Below are positions 1 to 7,248 of a DNA stretch of 7,291 bases, piece after piece. The notes under the pieces are model-generated. The model saw only the letters and a list, made by a program, of their open reading frames with translations. It did no database searches and had not been told where the DNA came from. Numbering within the stretch: position 1 is the first letter of the stretch; the number at the start of each line of letters is the position of its first letter. A program made the position numbers and the translations under genes. The DNA comes from JALZAA01 sp046727755. Lineage in GTDB: Bacteria; Actinomycetota; Acidimicrobiia; IMCC26256; JACDBD01. The stretch covers positions 1-7,291 of the forward strand of contig JBKPDG010000172.1 of NCBI GenBank assembly GCA_046727755.1, read 5' to 3'.

Positions 1-1
1 C

Positions 2-568
2 GTCGGCGCGTCGATGGGCGGCGTGATCGCCCAGATCATCGGCGTGATGCATCCCGAGCGCACACGCTCGCTCGTGCTGGCGTGCACCTCGTGCCGCCAC
101 CATCCGTGGCGTCGCGAGCTGCTCCAGGAGTGGGCCGACACCGTGCAGGAACGCGGCGCCGCCGGTCTCGGCGACGACGGGCTGCGCTGGCTCGTCGGAC
201 CGCGGCTGCGCCGGCGGTTCGGCGTGTGGTTGAACATCCTCGCCCGGATCCTCCTGAACTCCGATCCGGACGGCTTCGCCGCGCAGGTGCAGGCGATCCT
301 CGACGCGCCCGACGAGCTGCGCTTCGAGCTTCGCGATCTGCGCGTGCCCGTCCTGGTAATCACGGGCTCGCAGGATGCGCTCACGCCGATCGGCGACGCC
401 GAGGAGCTGGCCGAGATGATCCCGTACGCGCAGCTGGTCGAGCTGCGCGGCGCCGCCCACGGCCTCATGGTCGAGTCGCCGAACGCGTTCAACGACGCGG
501 TGCTCGACTTCCTCGAGCGTGTCAGCCCCCTCGACGCCGGCGTTATCGACGCCGCTGCGACCACCTAG
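2..568 (+). CDS. alpha/beta hydrolase fold protein, 5' end outside the window
   Basis: Frame 2 is open from the window edge, so the N-terminal part (first strands and oxyanion-hole region) is missing. The visible part opens with V-G-A-S-M-G-G, the nucleophile elbow (G-x-S-x-G); the serine is visible residue 4. The acid and base of the triad follow in order: Asp in VLVITGSQDALTP (about visible residue 125) and His in RGAAHGLMVESP (about 153). The region between them, rich in W, R and L, looks like a helical cap. The family covers esterases, enol-lactonases such as PcaD, MenH-type synthases and haloperoxidase-like proteins; the substrate cannot be told from this fragment. It converges on a polyprenyl synthase, and the two stop codons share the tetranucleotide CTAG at 565-568, so there is no room for a terminator between them. 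A link to quinone biosynthesis (MenH-like) is possible but not shown. Confidence 0.88.
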   Translation, partial: VGASMGGVIAQIIGVMHPERTRSLVLACTSCRHHPWRRELLQEWADTVQERGAAGLGDDGLRWLVGPRLRRRFGVWLNILARILLNSDPDGFAAQVQAILDAPDELRFELRDLRVPVLVITGSQDALTPIGDAEELAEMIPYAQLVELRGAAHGLMVESPNAFNDAVLDFLERVSPLDAGVIDAAATT

Positions 569-1542
569 GAATCGCGGTCGACGAGCCCGCGCACGAGACG
601 CGTGAGGGCCGCGCACACATCAGGCGAGAGACCTTCGGCGCCGTCGAGCGCGTCACCTGCCTTGGCGGCGTGATCGCGCGCCTTGCCGAGCGCGGCATCG
701 ATCGCGCCGTCGCCGCTCGCCAGGCGCCTGACCTCAGCGAGCTGGTCGGCGTCGAGCGGGTGGCCGAGGCGCTCGCGCAGCGCCGGGCTCGACGCGATCG
801 CGTGGATCACCGGCAACGTGTACACGCCCTCGACGAGATCTTGTCCCGCCGGCTTGCCGAGCATCGCGTCGGTCGCGGTGATGTCGAGCACGTCGTCGAC
901 GATCTGGAAGCACATGCCCAGGTGGAAGCCGTAGCGCGTGAGCGCGTCGAGCGTGGGCTCGCCGACGCCGGACACCATGCCGCCGACCCGGCACGAGGTG
1001 CCGAACAGCGACGCCGTCTTCCCCTCGATCGCCGAGCAGTAGCCCTCCTCGCTGCGGTCGACGTCGAAGAGGTGCTGGAGCTCGAGGACCTGCCCCCGGC
1101 ACAGCTCGGCGATCGTGCTTGCGAGGATCTCGGCGACGTCGCCACCGAGCCGGGCCGCCAGCGCCGACGCCCGGGCGAGCAGGAAGTCGCCGGCGAGGAT
1201 GGCCACGATGTTGCTCCACCGGGCATTGACGCTCGGCACGCCCCGGCGGGTCTCGGCCTCGTCGATGACGTCGTCGTGGTACAGCGAGCCTTGGTGGACG
1301 AGCTCGATGGCCACCGCCCCGGTGACGGCGTCGGCCGCGGCGGGTCCGTCGTCGCCGCCGGCCGCGTACGCCGCGCACAGCGTGAGCGTGGGGCGGATCC
1401 GTTTCCCACCCGCGCCGATGAGGTGCGATGCCACCTCGGCGAGGAAGCGGTCGGGGGTGCTGACCGCCTCGTGGAGCGAGTCCTCGACCCGGGCCAGGTC
1501 GCCCGCCAGCGACGGGAGCGCCAGCGTCTGGACCGGGTCCAT
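565..1542 (-). CDS. long-chain trans-polyprenyl diphosphate synthase (IspA/IspB/GrcC superfamily)
   Basis: This enzyme condenses isopentenyl diphosphate onto an allylic primer to make a polyprenyl diphosphate, in actinobacteria typically the menaquinone side chain. The start chosen is the ATG at 1542, giving 325 aa, a normal family length. In that numbering GGKRIRP is at 45-51, the first Asp-rich motif DDVID at 90-94, GKTASLF near 174-180, and the second Asp-rich motif DDVLD at 216-220. These motifs bind Mg2+ and diphosphate. The residues 4 and 5 positions before the first motif are small (G, S), which generally fits a long-chain rather than a farnesyl product. No strong ribosome site precedes the ATG. 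An in-frame TTG at 1572 would add 10 residues, but its GGAG lies only one base away and inside a dyad, so it is less likely. The gene is divergent from clpC. Exact chain length is not predictable, so ispB, grcC or hepT-type naming is left open. Confidence 0.94.
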   Translation of the reverse strand: MDPVQTLALPSLAGDLARVEDSLHEAVSTPDRFLAEVASHLIGAGGKRIRPTLTLCAAYAAGGDDGPAAADAVTGAVAIELVHQGSLYHDDVIDEAETRRGVPSVNARWSNIVAILAGDFLLARASALAARLGGDVAEILASTIAELCRGQVLELQHLFDVDRSEEGYCSAIEGKTASLFGTSCRVGGMVSGVGEPTLDALTRYGFHLGMCFQIVDDVLDITATDAMLGKPAGQDLVEGVYTLPVIHAIASSPALRERLGHPLDADQLAEVRRLASGDGAIDAALGKARDHAAKAGDALDGAEGLSPDVCAALTRLVRGLVDRDS

Positions 1543-1571
1543 ACGACCGACGTTACGGTCCGGCGGGAACA

Positions 1572-1588
1572 AACTCCAAGCTGGAGTT
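1572..1588. repeat. 17-bp perfect dyad between the divergent synthase and clpC genes
   Basis: The arms AACTCCA (1572-1578) and TGGAGTT (1582-1588) are perfect reverse complements around a 3-nt centre, AGC. With a one-base bulge the match continues one or two bases outward. It lies 30-46 bp upstream of the synthase ATG, close to where its promoter or transcription start should be. The compact form (7-3-7) suits a dimeric repressor or activator site better than a terminator. The regulator is unknown. Confidence 0.5.
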
Positions 1589-1630
1589 GTCTACCAACAT
1601 CTAGGCAATTACAGGGATGCGGGCGGCGGC

Positions 1631-1657
1631 CCGGTCCGATGCGGACCGGAATTCCGG
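1631..1657. promoter_or_regulatory. two overlapping palindromes upstream of clpC
   Basis: CCGGTCCG (1631-1638) and CGGACCGG (1642-1649) form a perfect 8-bp-arm dyad around ATG. It overlaps a second, perfect 12-bp palindrome, CCGGAATTCCGG (1646-1657). The block ends 11 bp before the -10-like TACACT at 1669, so it covers the position of a -35 element; no TTGACA-like -35 is visible there. This is where an operator or activator site would lie. It does not match the CIRCE or HAIR consensus, nor a clear ClgR site as I know them. Confidence 0.45.
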
Positions 1658-1668
1658 GGCCTGCCCGA

Positions 1669-1674
1669 TACACT
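1669..1674 (+). promoter_or_regulatory. candidate -10 box for clpC
   Basis: TACACT matches TATAAT at 4 of 6 positions, including the most conserved first, second and last bases. A start about 6-8 nt downstream would place the transcript 5' end near 1680-1682, exactly where the long leader stem begins. No good -35 is visible, so an activator or alternative sigma factor may be involved. This is sequence resemblance only. Confidence 0.35.
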
Positions 1675-1680
1675 GAAGAC

Positions 1681-1749
1681 GGAGTCAGCGTCCGAAGTCG
1701 TTCCCGGTGCCGAATGGGGTACAGGGAAATGCGGACGCTGAATTGCTCC
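1681..1749 (+). promoter_or_regulatory. long stem-loop in the predicted clpC 5' leader
   Basis: TCAGCGTCCG (1685-1694) and CGGACGCTGA (1732-1741) are perfect 10-bp complements. The outer bases GGAG (1681-1684) can pair with CTCC (1746-1749) across a 4-nt bulge. Inside, TTCCC (1701-1705) pairs with GGGAA (1724-1728), and GTGCC (1707-1711) can pair with GGTAC (1718-1722) with one G-U pair. The fold would occupy nearly the whole leader and stop just before the ribosome site at 1752-1760, leaving it unpaired in this model. A regulatory or mRNA-stability role is inferred. Confidence 0.5.
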
Positions 1750-1751
1750 CC

Positions 1752-1760
1752 GAGAGGCGG
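1752..1760 (+). promoter_or_regulatory. clpC ribosome binding site
   Basis: The purine-rich stretch GAGAGGCGG ends 7 nt before the GTG start at 1768. Together with the conserved MFERFTDRAR N-terminus it fixes this start. It lies immediately 3' of the leader stem. Confidence 0.6.
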
Positions 1761-1767
1761 TTGACAC

Positions 1768-4269
<2,502 letters not shown>

Positions 4270-4276
4270 CCGCAGC

Positions 4277-4301
4277 CTCGCGGCGCGAGTTGCGCCGCGG
4301 G
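4277..4301 (+). terminator. GC-rich stem-loop after clpC, candidate terminator
   Basis: CGCGGCGC (4279-4286) and GCGCCGCG (4292-4299) form a perfect 8-bp stem with loop GAGTT. One G-U pair (4278-4300) and one C-G pair (4277-4301) extend it to 10. It begins 8 nt after the clpC stop. There is no T tract, as is common for hairpin terminators in GC-rich actinobacteria. It may terminate or attenuate read-through into the lipoprotein gene, whose ATG is 25 nt further on. Confidence 0.5.
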
Positions 4302-4325
4302 CGCTGATGCCAGACTCGGCGCCCG

Positions 4326-5075
4326 ATGCGCCGCCTCCTGGTCCTTCTCGTCGCCTGCCTGCTGCTCGCAGGCTGCAAGGTCGACACGACGCTGACGATC
4401 GACGTGAACGACGACGGCAGCGGCAGCGTGCGGGTCAGGGTCAAGCTCGACGCCGACGCGGTGAAGAACGCCGAGGCGGGCGGGGGCGCGCTCGAGGATC
4501 GGGTGCGCCTGGGTGACCTCCAGGCCGCCGGTTGGACGGTGACCCCATGGCGGCGGGCGCCGAACGGGAGCGCGACCGTCTCGATGCGGAAGCGCTTCGA
4601 GAACGCGAGGGGCCTCGCCGGCGTCGTCGCCGAGCTCAGCGGGAACGACGGCCCGCTGCGCGGGGTGGCTCTGGAGCGCGATCAAGGCTTCCTGTCCACC
4701 GAGTACAAGGTCACGGGCGAGGCCGACCTCTCGCGGCTCACGGCCGGCGTCGCCAACGACCCGGAGCTCGTCGCGCAGTTGACCGGCCAGCGGGTCGACC
4801 TCGCGCAGATCGACCAGCGTCTCGCCGCGCAGATCAACGACGCCTTCCGGCTGCGAGTCCGCTTCGTGTTCCCCGGCGGCGACGTGACCGAGGTGGAGCC
4901 GGAGCCGGGTGAGAAGGTCAGCCTCGCCACGTCGGCGTCCCAGCTCGACACGACGCGGGCGTTGCTGCTCGCCGGAGCGGTCGTGCTCGGTGTCCTCGGG
5001 ATCGGCCTGTTCGTGGGGGGCGAGCTGCGGGGCCGCCGGCGTCGCGCGCGGGGGCGGGGCGGGAGCAGCGCGTGA
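4326..5075 (+). CDS. LppM-like lipoprotein with C-terminal membrane anchor
   Basis: The 249-aa product begins MRRLLVLLVACLLLAGC: two arginines, a hydrophobic core and the lipobox L14-A-G-C17, so it should be exported, lipidated on Cys17 and held on the outer face of the membrane. The start KVDTTLTIDVNDDGSGSVRV (from residue 18) is a beta-rich pattern like the LppM/DUF3153 family of actinobacteria. A second hydrophobic segment at about 212-231 is a transmembrane helix, followed by the basic tail RGRRRRARGRGG, which by the positive-inside rule should be cytoplasmic. The soluble domain (about 18-205) would then sit outside, tethered at both ends. Mycobacterial LppM has been linked to phosphatidylinositol-mannoside binding; transfer of that role is inference. 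No clear ribosome site precedes the ATG; the signal peptide fixes the start. The final codons overlap a small downstream frame by GTGA. Confidence 0.82.
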   Translation: MRRLLVLLVACLLLAGCKVDTTLTIDVNDDGSGSVRVRVKLDADAVKNAEAGGGALEDRVRLGDLQAAGWTVTPWRRAPNGSATVSMRKRFENARGLAGVVAELSGNDGPLRGVALERDQGFLSTEYKVTGEADLSRLTAGVANDPELVAQLTGQRVDLAQIDQRLAAQINDAFRLRVRFVFPGGDVTEVEPEPGEKVSLATSASQLDTTRALLLAGAVVLGVLGIGLFVGGELRGRRRRARGRGGSSA

Positions 5076-5143
5076 GCGGGCGGCGCGGCATCGATTACGG
5101 GATCGACGCACCCGGCTACGTCACCGGGACGAAGCCCGACTGA
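5072..5143 (+). CDS. candidate 23-codon ORF overlapping the lipoprotein stop
   Basis: The GTG at 5072 overlaps the lipoprotein TGA (5073-5075) as GTGA, the classic translational-coupling arrangement. GGGAG at 5061-5065 lies 6 nt upstream, an ideal ribosome site. The frame runs 23 codons to TGA at 5141. The product contains GIDYGIDAPG, which resembles from memory the start of some class I SAM-dependent methyltransferases (pattern YGIDAP). After YVTGTKPD the frame stops and nothing methyltransferase-like follows. It could be the remnant of a decayed downstream gene, a real microprotein, or a chance frame in GC-rich DNA. The coupling signals are seen directly; the family link is a weak inference. 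Confidence 0.35.
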   Translation: MSGRRGIDYGIDAPGYVTGTKPD

Positions 5144-5184
5144 CGCCACCGTCAGGGTTCGCGCGAGGCCCGGCTGCCCGCCGG
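5140..5184 (+). terminator. two consecutive stem-loops, candidate terminator region before disA
   Basis: CTGACG (5140-5145) and CGTCAG (5150-5155) form a 6-bp stem with loop CCAC, overlapping the stop of the small frame. CCGGC (5170-5174) and GCCGG (5180-5184) form a 5-bp stem with loop TGCCC, followed by a T/G-rich run (TGGTTGTTGG). Together they may end transcription from the lipoprotein gene before the disA promoter. Both stems are short, so support is weak. Confidence 0.3.
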
Positions 5185-5191
5185 TGGTTGT

Positions 5192-5200
5192 TGGTATCGT
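5192..5200 (+). promoter_or_regulatory. candidate extended -10 promoter for disA
   Basis: TGG followed by TATCGT (5195-5200) reads as an extended -10 (TGn plus a hexamer matching TATAAT at 4 of 6). The transcript would begin near 5207, the first base of the hairpin below, giving a leader of about 46 nt. No good -35 is seen, as is usual with extended -10 promoters. This would let disA be expressed independently of clpC. Confidence 0.35.
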
Positions 5201-5206
5201 TGCCCC

Positions 5207-5235
5207 CTCGAACGGGCGGGCGGTGACCGTTCGAG
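5207..5235 (+). promoter_or_regulatory. 9-bp inverted repeat in the disA leader
   Basis: CTCGAACGG (5207-5215) and CCGTTCGAG (5227-5235) are perfect complements around an 11-nt spacer. As RNA they form a stem ending 4 nt before the GGAGG ribosome site. As DNA they contain TCGAAC and GTTCGA, the half-sites of the Gram-positive LexA box, but 15 bp apart instead of the usual 4. The sequence alone does not decide between an operator and an RNA element. Confidence 0.5.
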
Positions 5236-5239
5236 ACCT

Positions 5240-5244
5240 GGAGG
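5240..5244 (+). promoter_or_regulatory. disA ribosome binding site
   Basis: GGAGG lies 8 nt before the GTG at 5253. This decides the start, because the same frame is open further upstream to a GTG at 5184 that has no such site and would add 23 residues unlike the family. Confidence 0.8.
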
Positions 5245-5252
5245 ATCCTGCG

Positions 5253-6326
5253 GTGCCCGCTCAACCACGTACAGAAGCGATGCTCGATTCCCTGCGCCTC
5301 GTGGCGCCGGGCACGCCGCTGCGGGAAGGCCTCGACCGAATTCTCCAAGCCCGTATGGGGGCGATGATCGTCGTCGGCGACGGCCCCGAGGTGCTCCACG
5401 TGTGCTCGGGCGGGTTCCTCCTCGACGCCGAGTTCACACCCCAGCGTCTCTCGGAGCTGGCGAAGATGGACGGCGCCATCATCCTCGCCTCCGACACGTC
5501 CCGCGTCGCCCGGGCCAACGTGCACCTCGTGCCCGACCCCAACATCCCGACATCGGAGACCGGCACCCGTCACCGCACCGCCGAACGCGTCGGCCGCCAG
5601 ATCGACGTCCCGGTCATCACCGTTTCCGAGGACATGTCGGTCGTCGCCGTCCACCGCCGCGGCCTCAAGCGCACGCTTGAACCGATCCCGCGCGTGCTCG
5701 GCCGGGCCGACCGCGCCGTCCAGATCCTTGAGCGCTACCGCGTCCGGCTCGACGCGGTGAGCAACTCCCTGTCGGCCCTCGAGGTCGAGGACCTCGTCAC
5801 GGTGCGTGACGTCGCCACCGTCCTCCAGCGGGCCGAGATGGTGCGCCGCATCGCCGAGGAGATCGAGGGCTACGTGATCGAGCTCGGCGCCGACGGCCGG
5901 CTCGTCCTCCTGCAGCTGGAGGAGGCGATGGGCGGCGTCGAGGACGACCGCCGGCTCGTCGCCAAGGACTACTTCGTGGACGGCCCCGACTGGGGCCTCG
6001 TCGACGTGATGGTGAAGCTCGCCGACCTCGACACCGAATCGCTGCTGGACCTGCGGGAGGTCGCGTCGCTGCTCCATCTCCCCGCCGACGTGAGCCTCGA
6101 CGCCCCGATCCAGCCGCGGGGCTTCCGGCTGCTGCACAAGATCCCGAGAATCCCGGAGGCGGTCGCCGACCACGTGGTCGAGCGCTTCTCGAACCTCCAG
6201 AAGATCATGCGTGCCGGCGTGTCCGACCTCGTCGAGGTCGAAGGCGTCGGCGAAGCCCGGGGCCGGGCCATCAAGGAGGGCTTGTCCCGGCTGGCGGAGA
6301 CGTCGATCCTCGAGCGCTACGTCTAG
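5253..6326 (+). CDS. disA: DisA, diadenylate cyclase and DNA integrity scanning protein
   Basis: Makes the second messenger cyclic-di-AMP from two ATP molecules. In the known family it forms an octamer that scans DNA, and branched structures such as Holliday junctions inhibit its cyclase. The start at 5253 gives 357 aa, the normal length. The N-terminal DAC domain (about 10-145) carries the active-site motifs DGA (73-75) and RHRTAE (106-111), and the conserved LVPDPNIPTSETGTRHR stretch. A helical linker follows (about 150-290), then a C-terminal RuvA-like helix-hairpin-helix DNA-binding region (about 296-350) with hairpin GVGEARG (331-337). All catalytic motifs look intact. An extended -10-like box and a hairpin leader lie upstream. 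The next gene starts 3 nt after the stop, so the two are probably co-transcribed. In Bacillus disA follows radA downstream of clpC; no radA is visible here. Confidence 0.98.
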   Translation: MPAQPRTEAMLDSLRLVAPGTPLREGLDRILQARMGAMIVVGDGPEVLHVCSGGFLLDAEFTPQRLSELAKMDGAIILASDTSRVARANVHLVPDPNIPTSETGTRHRTAERVGRQIDVPVITVSEDMSVVAVHRRGLKRTLEPIPRVLGRADRAVQILERYRVRLDAVSNSLSALEVEDLVTVRDVATVLQRAEMVRRIAEEIEGYVIELGADGRLVLLQLEEAMGGVEDDRRLVAKDYFVDGPDWGLVDVMVKLADLDTESLLDLREVASLLHLPADVSLDAPIQPRGFRLLHKIPRIPEAVADHVVERFSNLQKIMRAGVSDLVEVEGVGEARGRAIKEGLSRLAETSILERYV

Positions 6327-6329
6327 GAG

Positions 6330-7067
6330 ATGGGCGAGCTCGCCGAGGGTCCGCACGAGGCGAGGGTCGAACGGTTCGTCCTCGTCGCCGGGGACGGCAC
6401 TCCGGTGGACGCGATCCACGCCCGCCCCGTGGGCACACCGGACTCGGGTGTCGTCGTGCACCCCGACATGGGCGGTGTCCGTGACCTCTTCGACGACCAG
6501 TGCCGCCGCCTCGCGACCCACGGGTTCGCGGTTGCGTGCATAGAGCCGTTCGCCCGCTTCCCGCGTGAAGTACGTGAGGCGTCCGATGTCGGAGTCCGCA
6601 TGTCGCACATGAAGGACATGGACGACGACCTGCAGCTCGGGGACCTCGCCGCCGCGGCCGCGTTCCTCACCACCGGCGACGGCGTCGAACGCGTGTCGAT
6701 CATCGGCTTCTGCATGGGCGGCATGTACACCCTGAAGGCCGCCGCCACCGGCGCGTTCGCGCGCGCCGTGCCGTTCTACGGGATGATCCGATTGCCCGAC
6801 GACTGGGAGGGGCCCGGGCAGCGCGAACCGCTCGACACCGCACCGCAGGTGTGCCCGACCCTGGCGATCCTCGGCGGCAAGGACCCCTGGACACCACCCG
6901 ACGACATCGACGCGCTGCGTGCTGCGTGGCGCGACCGCGACGATTGCGAGATCGTCGTGTATCCCGAAGCCGACCACGGCTTCGTCCACGCGCCCGAGCG
7001 CCCCGCCCACCGCCCCGACGACGCCACCGACGCGTGGGAGCGCGCGCTGAGCTTTCTCCGTCGCTAG
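6330..7067 (+). CDS. dienelactone hydrolase family protein
   Basis: A 245-aa alpha/beta hydrolase of the DLH type, probably cytosolic since no signal peptide is seen. The nucleophile elbow is GFCMGG (126-131) with Cys128 in place of serine, the mark of dienelactone hydrolases. The acid is Asp185 in LGGKDPWTP and the base His216 in EADHGFVH, in the expected order and spacing. HPDMGG (44-49) replaces the E-x-x-G loop that holds the activating Glu in classical enzymes, so the true substrate may not be a dienelactone. The ATG lies 3 nt after the disA stop; AGGAG (6325-6329) abuts the ATG with no spacer, so translation probably depends on ribosomes ending disA. The frame is the same as disA, separated by TAG GAG. 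A functional link to c-di-AMP is unproven. Confidence 0.93.
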   Translation: MGELAEGPHEARVERFVLVAGDGTPVDAIHARPVGTPDSGVVVHPDMGGVRDLFDDQCRRLATHGFAVACIEPFARFPREVREASDVGVRMSHMKDMDDDLQLGDLAAAAAFLTTGDGVERVSIIGFCMGGMYTLKAAATGAFARAVPFYGMIRLPDDWEGPGQREPLDTAPQVCPTLAILGGKDPWTPPDDIDALRAAWRDRDDCEIVVYPEADHGFVHAPERPAHRPDDATDAWERALSFLRR

Positions 7068-7079
7068 GTCGCGGCAAGT

Positions 7080-7099
7080 TCTTCGTCCGTTTTCGAAGA
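7080..7099 (+). terminator. weak stem-loop after the disA operon
   Basis: TCTTCG (7080-7085) and CGAAGA (7094-7099) form a 6-bp stem with an 8-nt loop containing TTTT, 12 nt after the hydrolase stop. It is the first dyad after the operon, in a locally A/T-richer patch. No T tract follows the stem. Confidence 0.3.
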
Positions 7100-7248
7100 T
7101 CGCGCCGGCGAGGCGTCGGGGGCTCCGGGCGATGCGTCCCGGGCAGTCCGGCCCGCCCGGCCGAGACCCGGGTCGAAGACCCGAGCCGAGCGAAGCGAGG
7201 CGAGCAGGGGCTCGGACGGATCATCGGTGCCGGCCCGGGCGCATCAGT

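Noticed and set aside
1543..1572. A TTG start for the synthase adding 10 residues.
   Set aside because: GGAG is only one base from the TTG and lies within a dyad. The ATG at 1542 gives a normal N-terminus, although it lacks a strong ribosome site, so some doubt remains.
82..1764. A 560-codon + strand frame through the synthase and the intergenic region.
   Set aside because: Arginine/alanine-rich shadow of the hydrolase and synthase; its composition is not protein-like.
1761..1766. TTGACA, a perfect -35 hexamer just before clpC.
   Set aside because: No -10 lies at the right distance downstream, and a start there would be inside clpC. It falls in the spacer between ribosome site and GTG.
5184..5252. 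An upstream GTG start for disA adding 23 residues.
   Set aside because: It has no good ribosome site, would overlap the predicted promoter and hairpin, and makes the protein longer than the family. GGAGG supports the GTG at 5253.
5121..7010. A 629-codon open frame antisense to disA and the hydrolase.
   Set aside because: It shadows two clear enzymes with intact catalytic motifs. Its protein is D/H/V/R-rich with no recognisable domain, and it crosses gene boundaries.
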